Below are positions 1 to 10,600 of a DNA stretch of 64,000 nucleotides, one piece after another; within the stretch, counting starts at the first letter, position 1; every line of letters begins with the position of its first letter. Source of the DNA: Multifurca ochricompacta (Eukaryota > Basidiomycota > Agaricomycetes > Russulales > Russulaceae); contig WTXG01000052.1 of the NCBI GenBank assembly GCA_022496185.1, positions 124,001 to 188,000 on the forward strand, read 5' to 3'. The notes below the pieces were generated by a model. That model was not told where the DNA came from and did not search any database. It saw only the letters and a program-made list of their open reading frames with translations. The position numbers and the translations under genes are program-made.

Positions 1-1250
1 TGCCTTGGGACCTTCCTTGATGCCTGTGGCCTGTGTGCCCAGGACCCTACCCTGATTCCTGTGACATTGTTCATAGGACTGACCTCCCATGCTGCCATTT
101 ACACCTAACCTGCTGGTAGTTAAGCTGCTACACTGTTGGATGTACACCACCCTTCCTTGCTGCCTTGGCTTATGCCTTGGCCACTGCTCCTGACCCTATC
201 CCTGTGCTTGACACCCATAGGAACCCCTGACATTGTCCCTGCCAATCTGACCAGTCCAGACAACTAGATGACTTTGGCTTGTACTTGACCCTCTGCCAGT
301 CATGTGACTCCTGGCCATGTGACCCTTGACCATGTGATCCTTGACCATGTGATCCCTGACCATGTGACTTTGGACCATGTGATCCCTGACCCTGATCACA
401 GCATCTTCATCTGATCATTTACCCCTTTCTGATCACATGGCCCATCTGGCTTATCATTTGCTTCTCTGATTCCTGTGGGAGTATTCCCACATCCACCCTG
501 ACTCCTGTGGGACCTGTTATCTCCCCATTTACCCCTGACCCTGGTGGGAATCCTCCCACACTGATATGACTCCTGTGGGGCTGTCCCACATGATTATGCT
601 TCTGATAAGGCTTATCCTTATCATGGACTATATTTGACATCTTATCTGCTATTGGATGATAAGGACTCTGACCCTGTTCCTGATTAGCTACAAACCAGAT
701 CCCCATACAGTATATAAGACCCTGTAGACAGTTTGTACAACCCTAGATTTGACCTCTTGGGCCTTCAGCCTAGAATTTCCCTGATCATGGAATACAGACT
801 GGACTTCTAAGTCCTTTTTGCCTTCTTTGTGTCACTGGAAGGACCCCATTGCCTCTGGCAATGGGTGTGCACTTCATCCCCAGATCTCATTCCTTGACCC
901 AGATGCTGTTGCTGCTCTGGTTTCCCCTCTTTTACATCCCTCACTTCTTTTGAGCCCAGTTTGCTTGATGTGCTTCTGGCACTGCAGCTGAGCCTGATCC
1001 CCACTCAACAGCCTTAGGGGATTAGCTCCCTTTGGCTGACTCTTCCCGTCTCCCTCTGTGCTTGGTTATAGCACAAATCCCTGTCTACCTTGAAGCTAGA
1101 GGCCTGGCCCTGTTGTGCCAAGCCTGTTGCAGATCCTGGACCCAGAGCCTTGGGTGAGCTGGACATTAGTCCAAGCCGAATGTTAGGTCCGAGCTAGTGA
1201 GCCCGTGCCGACTCGTGCATGTCACACAGGACACCTCACTGAGCATTACA
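1..1250 (+). repeat. LTR family A, cut by the window edge
   Basis: This is the same LTR as the complete inverted copy at 34789-36049; it begins inside the repeat at the window edge and ends with TTACA at 1250. In this orientation it has a TATATAAG box near 711-718. It contains a cluster of short hairpins with stems GTGGGA/TCCCAC around 475-595 and a run of degenerate 15-16 bp units around CATGTGA at 296-395. It was inserted into an LTR of family B, whose remaining end follows directly. I see no coding capacity; short ORFs here are products of the repeat units. Confidence 0.85.
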
Positions 1251-1357
1251 CGGATCCCAGGATGGAGACATGATCAAGAAGTGCAATGTAGGTGGTAAAG
1301 TGGGGTCAGCATTGGGGAGGGTGAAGAAAAGTGGGTCGCTAGGCAGGGGTCGTAACA
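1251..1357 (-). repeat. LTR family B fragment (3' LTR of gypsy-B copy 1)
   Basis: It matches the last ~105 bp, as read on the plus strand, of the family-B LTRs at 21444, 33192, 48535, 53278 and 56721, and ends with CGTAACA. On the minus strand the element it terminates ends with a purine-rich tract just outside it (plus-strand 1358-1372, pyrimidine-rich), which is the expected polypurine tract next to a 3' LTR. The rest of this LTR is interrupted by the family-A LTR. Confidence 0.8.
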
Positions 1358-1388
1358 TCACCCCCTCTTCTGGTTCTAGCTGACCTGG

Positions 1389-2658
1389 CTAGAAACAACT
1401 TGTACCATCATCATCCTGCACCAGGTCCAGATAGTTGTCAGCTACATTACGATCATCCAGTGTGTAATTCTCCTTGTCCAAATCTTGGGACATCTATGGT
1501 TGCGGAGAAACCCATAAGGGCTGCGCTGTCCGCACAAGTAACAGAGATCATGGACGGGGAAATCCAGCTCACAATGCCCTGAGTTGTGGTGAAGACACTT
1601 GCCACACCACCCAGAGGGATTGATAATCATCAGAGCAACGCCGATGCAACGGAAGATGCAGAACCGGCTCCAGTGCTGATTGCTGCGGCAATAACGGCAC
1701 CACTTGCGATTGAGGGGACAGTTCCAGCTGATATGGTACTTACTGTCGCACTGCCAACATGTTTCTCCACGAGGGTTCTCATGCATTCATGGCATCTCAA
1801 ATCGGTTTGGCAGCAAGGTTGGAGCGGCTCCCAAGGATCATGGGGGAAGGGGTCGTGCATATGTGTCAGCATACCTTTCGGCGATGGTTTGATACACATC
1901 TCCTTTCTCCAATCTCTTCCTAATCTCCACCAGTTCCTGTTCCACCTGGAACATCCCACTCGTCAACCTCGTCATCATCTTCGCATGTTCTTTATATTGC
2001 TTGTTGAGCGTCATACGCAGCATCAAATTCTTCTGCAGTCTCATCACTTCGGCCTTAAGACGTGGAAGGCACATATCATTGAGCACCTCATCTATCGCAA
2101 AGGCTTGGGAGTCATCAGCAGCTAAATGTCCGAGCTGCTTGTTGCTCATCGTGTGATGGAGGTGACCTGTATATCTTTCCTCCAAATAGACCGGGGCTCC
2201 ATAAACCGGACCGTTCTTCTTCATGCAACCTGCCACATCCATCCCTCCATTGGTGTAGAAGATATACTTAGCGATGGCAACCGTCCCGTCCACCATAGTA
2301 ATCTCAAGGGGAAGTACATGGAGGAGTTGGGATTATTAGCAATGAACGGAAATTCGGGTACTTCATCATCCAACTCCATGCCCAACAGATCGTTTGGGTG
2401 CGGCTCTTCATTATGTTCGAAGTCATCATTGGGGTTGGGGGATTGGTTCTTAACTCGTGCTTCAGCCGCTTCATAATCGATGGGGGATGACGGGCGTGTA
2501 GAAGGATGGGCAGAGGGGAAGTTCTCGACAACTACTGTGGAGGCAGTGAAAGCATCGACGGCGGTGTTGGCGGCAATGAAAGACATGATTGATTGTTCGG
2601 TAGTAGGACGTTGCTGTGAGAGCATGTACTGGGGGATTTGATTGGGGTCTGAGGCCAT
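1389..2658 (-). pseudogene. ORF3 of gypsy-B (post-pol zinc-knuckle protein), frameshifted
   Basis: About 400 codons when read through at least two frameshifts. The N-terminal third is low-complexity and acidic. The middle is rich in K/R/E/L and likely coiled coil. The C-terminal part has two perfect CX2CX4HX4C zinc knuckles (CWQC...NC and CRYC...FC) and further Cys/His pairs, ending in an acidic tail with QDDDG. An in-frame ATG at 2658 lies only four bases after the pol stop (2663-2665), suggesting stop-reinitiation coupling; the start conserved with the second copy (53890-55083) is the ATG at 2586. The layout is gag-like, yet it sits where env lies in retroviruses. I see no membrane segment. 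The function is unknown; nucleic-acid binding is an inference from the knuckles. Confidence 0.75.
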
Positions 2659-2662
2659 TCTT

Positions 2663-5600
2663 TTAACTGTCCTTGGGCACTTCTGGATGTCGGGCGTGGA
2701 AGTCCGAGATAAGGACCGGAGCAAAGATGTTCCCGGCTGGCTCCCACGAGTTGTCGGAGTCTGGGAATCCTTTCCACCTAACAAGGTAGTGCAGCTTGCG
2801 CCCTCGGCCTTTACGTCGCGAATCTAGAATCCGTTCCACTTCCCATTCTGCTTCTCCATCGATAAGGTCAGGGGGAGGTCTTGGGAAGTTTTCCCCATGG
2901 AGAGTGGTTTCTTTGTAAGGCGTTAGAAGCCTGGCATGGAAGACCGGATGAATTCTCCATGTGGGAGGGAGTTTGAGCTCATATGACACATCTGACAGCT
3001 TCCTGGATATCTCGAATGGTCCGTGACGTCGGGGCGCTAGCTTGGCAGTTGGGTGTGACATGTGAACATTCCTCCCATTGAGCCATACCCAGTCATTGGT
3101 CTGATAAGGTGTGAAAGTACTTGGCTGTGCAGCCAGAAGTTGCTGTGCTTTGACTATGTTTTCATTGGCCGATTGTTGTAACTCTTCCCATTGGCTTATC
3201 TGTTGGGTCACCGAAGAGACATTAGCGGGTTTGTCTATCCATGTGGTGCACGGGGTCCAGCCCATGATAAGGGAGAAGGGGGTGGCCTTTGTTGTTCCAT
3301 TGGGCCATGAGTTGTGAGCAAACTCCGCAGTTGACAGCCACTCTGCCCAGTCGTCTTGTCTGCTGTTGCACCAAAACCGAAGGTATTGTTCTAACCATTG
3401 ATTTGTTCGTTCGGACTGCCCATCCGTTTGTGGATGGTAAGCTGTAGAGATGTTTTGTGCAATATCTAATGTCTTGCATAGGGTTTTAGCAAATGCCGAA
3501 GTGAACCTGGTGTCTCGGTCCGATATAATCTTCTTAGGGAGTCTGTAGTGGTGGTATACATGATCCAGGTATAACTTCGCCACTCCTTCAGCTGTGATGG
3601 TTTCGTTACAGGGAATGAATAGGGCCGCTTTGGAGCAGTTGTGGTCAGTGATTGTGAGGATGGTGTCAAAGCCCTGTGATTTGGGTAGTTTGACAATAAA
3701 GTCCATGGCAATGGTCTGAAAGGGAGTTGATGTAGCGGGAGTGATGGGGTGTATTGGTGGGACTTTTGGGTGCGTGTTAACCTTGTTTGCTTGACATGCT
3801 GCACATCCCTGTACATAGCTCTCAATGTCCTTCTTCATATTGGGCCACCAATAATCGCGTTTGGCAAGAGCATAGGTGTTGGCGATGCCTGGGTGGCCAG
3901 CAGAAGGGAGGTCATGGTGAAAATGGATCACCCCCTCTTAATGTTGTCACCACCGGTGACAATGAGCTGATCTCCGTCTTTCCACCAAAGGCCACTGATT
4001 TCTTTTAAGTTGTGTGCTTCGGCCCACGAACGGCATAGTTCTTGGTTCATGTTTTGGGAGATTTGTGCCCATAGGTCCATGTCATGGAGGCTGACTATGG
4101 TGGTCTTTGTGAATACCTCCTCCAGGAGGACAGTGACATCATTATTGTCATCCTTGCCTGTATGCATATCTGGTCTGCGCAACAACGCATCTGCTCTAGC
4201 ATTCTGGCTTCCAGCAATGTGTTTCAGGGTAAAGTTGTATTCTTCTAACTCCAGGACTTCTTGTGCCACACGTTGACTGATTTTATGGGGTTCCTTCCAA
4301 TACAATAGGTTGGAATGATCAGTGTGGATGATAGTCTTATGAGGAGTTCCCGCCAGGTAGGGTCGCCAGTGTTGTAATGCTTTGACTATGGCTAAGAGTT
4401 CCCTGTCCCAGATGTCATAGTTCTGTTCTGCTGGGGAGAAGGTTTTGGAATAGTATGCTACTGGGTGAAGCACTTGTGTGGCATCTCTCTGGTATAACAC
4501 TGCCCCATTTGCGAAGTGGGAGGCGTCCACTTCTAATTCAAAGGGATGACTCAGATCCGGTTGGATGAGTACTGGCTCTGAGCCGACTAAGTCTCAGATC
4601 TGTTCGAATGCCTGTTGCTGCACTATGCCCCAGTGCCATGATACATCCTTTTTAGTAGATCGTTTAACAGTCATGCAATGCCTGAAAACCCCTTGACAAA
4701 GTGTCGGTAGAAGTTACAGAACCCAATGAATGATCGGACGTCCTTGATGCAGGTTGGCACAGGCCATTCCCATATCCCTTGTACTTTAACGGGATCCATG
4801 CGCACTTGTCCTCCTTCCAAGATGACTCCTAGATACTCAACACTCCGTTGTTTGAAGGAGCACTTGGCTGGCTTGAGATAAAGGTTGTGTTCATTCAATA
4901 TATCCAGCACCTGATGTACTTGTTCTCAATGGTGGCTTAAGTCGTCTGAGGTGGCTACTAAGATGTCGTCCATGTAGACCACTACTTCACCGGTGAGAAT
5001 GAGATCATGGAAGATATGGTTCATCATAGACTGGAATGTCGCTGGCGAATTCGTGAGACCAAAGAACATGACATTTGGTTCGAACAACCCTTGGTTTGTC
5101 TTGAATGCTGCTTTGCACTGGTTGCCCTCTTTGATCCTGACATTATTGTAACCCCATTGCACATCCATCTTTGAGAAGAGGGACTTATCCCTCATGGTGT
5201 CAATGAGCTCCAAGATAAGTGGCAGGGGGTAGGCATTTTTCACAGTATGAGCATTGATTTGCCAGTAATCCTGGACTGGCCGCAGCTTACCGTCCTTCTT
5301 TTTGATAAAGAAGAAGGGTGAGGTGTACTGCGACTTGGATGGGCGAATGTACCCCTTTGCCAAATGTTCTTCAAGGAATTCTGTCAGCGCCACCTGCTCA
5401 GACTGGGACAGCGGGTAAATTTTGCAGTCTATTGCCGCCAGTGTATCAGGGAGCAGATCTATGGCATGATCCCATGGTCAAGAAGGTGGAAAGCGCTGTG
5501 ACTCTTCTTCGGAGAACACCTTCCAATGCCGGTGATAGGTGCTTGGTACTACGTCACTGTAAGTCCTCTCTGTCTGCCCTTGTACTGCTCTTTGGGCTAA

Positions 5601-6060
5601 CTCCGATGCTTTGGTGGCATAACAGCGACCTGGGTCTTCTTCATCTGTGCTTGTGGCTCTTACTGTCGGGTGTCTGACTGCATAATCATAGCCTATTGAT
5701 GTAATGATGGTGGGGTATGAATCTTTATCCATTGTCACGTTGGCCCAATTGATCTTTGGTTTGAATGTGGTGAGCCATGGATATCCCAGGATAAGATCTT
5801 CATCCCCTAAGTTGGTAATCAGAAAGCGAATGACTTTTGTTGTTTCCCCAACTTGGACGTTTAGGTCGGTATAATGTGTGATCTTTCCTGCACGATTTGC
5901 TGTACTGTCAATATTCCAGATATTCTTTTCTTGGGGGAGAGCCAGCATCCCTAGGCTTAAGGTTTTGATCAGTCGTGGACTGATAAAGTTGTCGGTGGCT
6001 CCAGAGTCCACTAAGATATCTTGGTCAGCTGTCCTCTGTGTAGTCTCGAAATGAACTGGT
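2663..6060 (-). pseudogene. Pol polyprotein of gypsy-B copy 1 (PR-RT-RH-IN-chromodomain)
   Basis: Read right to left. The aspartic protease active site DSGAT is near 6009. Reverse transcriptase spans 4671-5393, with [13 protein letters not shown] and the catalytic YMDDIL. RNase H spans 3928-4530 (VDASHF, DREL, TDHSNL). Integrase spans 2663-3931, with an HHCC zinc finger ending CAACQANK, catalytic residues in AMDF, SDRD and DGQSERTN, and a C-terminal chromodomain containing YLVRWKGFPDSDNSWEP, which classifies it as a chromovirus. A TGA splits the RT near 4920 and more stops and shifts lie at 4531-4670, so no full polyprotein can be made. The stop TAA at 2663-2665 abuts ORF3. Confidence 0.93.
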
Positions 6061-6220
6061 ATTTTTAGAGATTTGAATCAACTAGTATACACAGAGGTAA
6101 CATGGAGTGCCCTCACCCAGGCCGATGGGGTAGGGCTTAACAAAAATCCTTCTTTGCAAACACCTTTTCAACGAGAATGGCACACACTTCCTCACTTTCC
6201 TTCATCATATTTGCCCATAT

Positions 6221-6720
6221 TGTTGAACACAGAAGATGTTCGGTGATGCTTCAGGCATCAGGTGATCAGATTAGCTACTTTGTAGATTAGATTAGATACC
6301 GGAGTTTCGGACTATTGACATTATCATTATTACTTTCTTTCTCACATTCCGCAGTAGCTGACTGATACACCATGTAACATGTGATTTCTGTAGTGGCCAA
6401 TGGCCTTTCTCCCTCTGTTTATTGTTTGGACTTTGTCCGGCACTTGTGGACTTATTCCCAGTGCACAGACCATCCCTTGGAAGTGTATATAAGGGTGTCT
6501 GTTTCGCCTCTTCCACTTCAGAGTTCTTCTAACCTCTGAAGTGTAAGTTTCTCTTTACTATCTACTTTACTATTAGACTAACGTTCTTATGTAGAACTTT
6601 CTTTGTCTAGGTCAGTAGTATAGTTAATATAGAGTTCTTCTAACCTCTGAAGTAACTTTCTTTGTCTAGCCTTACCCGCTAACCTTACAGTCAGTATGCT
6701 GCGCACATGCCTGTTTCACA
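6221..6720 (+). repeat. 5' LTR of copia-1
   Basis: 500 bp, TG...CA ends. A TATATAAG box at 6486-6493 is followed 22 bases later by a perfect 9-bp hairpin (ACTTCAGAG/CTCTGAAGT, 6515-6542) that probably lies at the RNA 5' end, immediately followed by a GTAAGT splice-donor-like hexamer. AGAGTTCTTCTAACCTCTGA recurs at 6631, and a 16-mer ending TTTGTCTAG occurs twice (6595-6610 and 6654-6669). Confidence 0.92.
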
Positions 6721-6741
6721 GGTTATGGGCGCTGAGCACGC
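6721..6741 (+). other. Primer-binding site of copia-1 (initiator tRNA-Met internal half)
   Basis: The sequence directly after the 5' LTR starts GGTTATGGGCGCTGAGCACG. It is the complement of the D-stem-to-anticodon-loop region of an initiator tRNA-Met, the same strategy as Drosophila copia and Ty5 (priming by a cleaved half tRNA), and not the usual 3'-terminal TGG match. Copia-3 and copia-6 have GGTTATGGGCCC in the same place. Confidence 0.75.
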
Positions 6742-7644
6742 TTAAACTGACCACTCTTTGATCAGTCCAAACTTTTCTTCAAGCTCACTGCTTCAAGACT
6801 TCTCTTTCCCAATCAACCGTCACAGTGAGCTTCGATTTCTTTTCCCTTGCCCTTAACTGTCCACAAGGTGGTGCGCTTTATGTGCCCACCTTGATCTGTC
6901 TGGCTAGTCCCTCAGGGGATTCTTGCAAGAGGTGATGAGGGACCCTAAGCGGGTGAAACACCTTAAGCTCCTCATGTGCACTCTAAGTAAATAGTATTCA
7001 TAGTTATAGCTGGGTTTTCGTCCCATCCATAGACTTAGTAGGCCACTTGCCCAGAAGGCTTGGGCTATAGGTTCAGTCAATGCTTGGCTCGATCCGTAAG
7101 CCAGGTTTAGCGACCTGCAGGTAGAGTTTAGGGTCTAGAACAAGGCATGGGTAGTCATTCCCATGACGCTTGGGCTCGATACAAGTAGGCTTGAACTACT
7201 ATAGTATTTACACAGTAGCTAGAGGGTTTTGTCTCTGGGCAGGAGTACCCGCTGCTTTCATTGGGGGTTCGCCCCAACCAGAGGAAACCTAATAGTCTAC
7301 TATAGTCATGGCCCCAATCATCTAGGGCTTAATCATGGACTCCACCACCAGCACTAGAGGAAGGGCTCTATACCCTTTGTCTCTAGTGGAACTTGCGGTT
7401 GGCTCCTCCATGACATGACTCCCCATCTATTTACACAATGTCCCCCTGATGTGGGCTTAGGACTTGTTGTAGATGGTGCTAGACAGCTTACTATACTACT
7501 TAGAAGTCGCACATCAGAGGCAGGACTTTTTTAAGTTCTGAAGCATAGCGCCACAGATTGGATGGGCCCTCTTCAATGAGACCTGGACAACTGGTTCTAA
7601 CTGCTCCTTGGAACCAGGATCAACCTTTTTTAAAATCATCTCAA
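6742..7644 (+). other. Non-coding structured leader of copia-1
   Basis: About 900 bp between primer-binding site and gag with no long ORF. It contains several stem-loops that are conserved in copia-3 and copia-6: TTGGGG/CCCCAA closing a GTTCG loop near 7263-7280, CATGGG/CCCATG near 7146-7163, CACTAGAG/CTCTAGTG at 7352-7388 with an inner AGGG/CCCT, and an outer TCATGGA/TCCATGA (7333-7339 with 7407-7413). Long stretches are identical between diverged subfamilies. Packaging signal or internal ribosome entry are possible roles; neither can be shown here. Confidence 0.7.
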
Positions 7645-10600
7645 ATGTCTTCCATCGTCTTCCCCCCCACCTTCAAGTTCGACAAGCTTGATGGCTCCAA
7701 CTGGCAGCAGTGGTCAGTGTCGTTCACTGCCCTGCTGAGGATCAATGGGATGAAGAGGCACATCACACATGATGCCCCTGAATTCCTCAATCCTCCCAAG
7801 CCAGAAGATGGAGAGAAGGATGATGAGTACGCCAAACGCTTCGCACTTTGGTCGGAGCCAATGTACCTTGAGTGGAACAGGGTGGAGGAAGTCCTCATGG
7901 GAGTTCTGGTGATGGTCACATCGCCAGAAACATACTCCCAAATTGCCTCTGACAGAACTTACCCTTCTGTCAATGCCAAATATGAGCATTTGGAATCACT
8001 CTATGGCTCAGTAGGTAGCATGGCCACCTACAACTTGTGGTGTTCTGTGTCCTCCTTCCGCTTGGAGGAGGGCAAAGCATTCAGACCCCAGTTGCAGCGT
8101 GTGTTGGATGTGAGGAGTACTCTCAAGGAAAATGGGATGGAGATCTCTGATCTCCAGTTGAGCTTTATATTGCTCCAATCCCTACCTCCATCCTACTCAG
8201 CCATTGCTGGCTCAATCCTGGCGTCAGGTCCTCCTGACCGCCTTTCCCCTCAGGACCTTGTACAAAGGTTCCTAAATGAGGAAAGCCGACTAGCCGGCCC
8301 CGCAGGAAGTGGTGTTGGGGCTGCCCTTAACAAGGCAGCCCATGTCAACAAAAACAAAAATAAAAAACAAGTATCTTTCACGCCACCTCCTGCAGGTGCA
8401 TCATCATCCAATGATGTCACCTGCTTCTATTGCCAGAAGCTGGGCCACAAGGCTAATGAATGTCGGCAAAGGAAACAGGACAGAGCCAATGCTGATGCAG
8501 GCAAAAAGGGCAACAAGAGGAAGGGGCAAGGCCCCAGTGTACATAATAACTCCACACAAGTAGCTACCGTAGTAAATGGTAGCAGCAGAATACAGGAGGT
8601 GCATGAGACACCTCGCATTTCACTTTATATGATGACCGAGCACACACAAGAAGTCGATGATGGCAGCAATCCTTGGATGATGGACAGCGGAGCCACCACT
8701 CACTTTACACCATACTTAGACGATTTCTCTGAGTATTACCACACAAGGGACATCAGGTGACAATTGGTGATGGCTCTGTAGTCCAAGTCGAAGGAACAGG
8801 CAAAGTTCTCCTCAAAACTTGCAATAACTATGAGTTAGAGTTGAACAATGTATTTTATATGCCTGGCAGTGAGAGAATACTGTCGACAAGCTGCATCACA
8901 GACAAAGGAGGCTCAGTGGAATTTACTCCATCTGAGGTCAAAATAAAGTACAATAATGCAACTATAGCAGAAGGTGTCAAGGCTATGGGACTCTATTGGG
9001 TCTTTGGGAAAACTATGCAGAATCTAAATACTGCTTCCCATAAATCTGCATCAACTAGCCTTGAAACCTGGCATTACGAATGGGTCATATGTCAAAAGAG
9101 GCCCTCAAAAGATATGCTCCTAAGGCTGTAAAAGGCCTTAGCATTGATAATAGCCAAGTGGAAGACAAGCCGTGTTATGGCTGTGAAATGGGAAAATCAC
9201 ACCATCTTCCATTCCCTCCCTCTCAAAAGAGAGCTTCAGCACCCTTGGAGGTCATTCATAGTGACTTAGTCGGTCCTTTGCAATGTACCTCAATTCAAGG
9301 GAACCTATATTCACCACCTTCATAGACGACTTCAGCAGAACTGCTCTAGTTGTTGCTATGAAAGCAAAAAGTGATTTTACATTGGTCTTTTGTAACATTA
9401 AGGCATTCTTGGAAAATAAAACAGACAAGAAAATAAAGACCTTACACACAGACCGAGGTGGCAAGTTTGTTAATAGGGAGCTGAAGTCAATACTTGAGCA
9501 GGCTGGCATAGAGCATAAATTGACAATGCCATATTCCCCACAACAGAACAGAAGGGCTGAAAGGTTCAACAGAACCATTATGGAAAAGGCTACCAGTATG
9601 CTGCATCATGCTGGTCTTTCCCTTGGTTTCTGGGAATGTGCAGTGCGAACAGCCTGTCACATATACAATAGAACGCCTATCTGCTCTAATAAGTGGAGGA
9701 CACCGCTTGAGCTTCTGGATGGGGACATTCCAGATGTCTCATACTTTAAAATATTTGGCTGCTTAGCCTACTATACTGTCCCAGAGGATAAAAGACGTAA
9801 ACTGGATCACAAAGCCAGGGAGACAGTCTTTGTCGGGTATGCACCCCACTCTAAAGGATATCTTCTTTGGGATATGCATACTCGATCCTTCGTATTGTCA
9901 AGAGATGTGACATTCGATGAAGGGTCCTTCCCATCCAACCTTGCTAAGGATAGCAAGGGAAGCAAAAGGAAAAAGTTATGCCTTTTGTCTTAGAAGTTGA
10001 GAGGCCTGTCCAGCCTCAACCAGCAATAGCCACAGTTCCTCAGGCTCCTGAAGACAAGGAAGCCGAGGTTGAGGAACAGGAGGTAGTGGAACCTCCTCAA
10101 ATAAATCCTGAGCCTACCACACCTGAAAATGAGCTTGACACACATGATCAAACCATCTATCAGACACCACCATCCCAAATCCTGGAACCCTCTGAACTCC
10201 CCCAGAGAACCCGTGCCAAAAGACAATCTAAAAAGAATGTTGGCAAAATTTCCCAACCAGTATTTACTAGGGAAAGTCCACGCTCTCAGCAACGTGACAG
10301 GGCTGTGCAGGAAGATCTAGATCTTGATACTGCCCGTCCCAAATGTTCACGCCGCATGAATCCTTGATTTTATAATGAGGATAATGCTGAGTTTGTGCAG
10401 GGTTCTTCCAGACTTGGGCATATGGAATTGCTAAATGCCGCAGGTGTCTCTTATAGAGACCCCCTGACTTTTCAGGAGGCAATGCAGTCTGACAATGCCA
10501 ATGAATGGCTTGAGGCATGTAAATATGAAATGATGCCTTAGATAAACTTAATGTGTGGCGCCTTGAGGATCTTCCTAAGGAAGAAAGGCTGTCAAGTCAA

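Larger units (their letters stand above)
1358..6220 (-). mobile_element. Decayed Ty3/gypsy chromovirus, gypsy-B copy 1
   Basis: Minus-strand order is protease, reverse transcriptase, RNase H, integrase, chromodomain, then a separate ORF3, polypurine tract and 3' LTR. The 5' end (LTR and most of gag) is missing: at 6221 the sequence switches abruptly to a copia LTR. Between 6061 and 6220 only a short gag-like remnant with stops is readable on the minus strand. Several in-frame stops and frameshifts make this copy inactive. A second, partial copy lies at 53278-57307. Confidence 0.9.

Noticed and set aside
196..399. Minus-strand ORF with repeated HMV units (and copy at 35545-36039)
   Set aside because: It is the translation of the CATGTGA minisatellite in the family-A LTR, not a gene.
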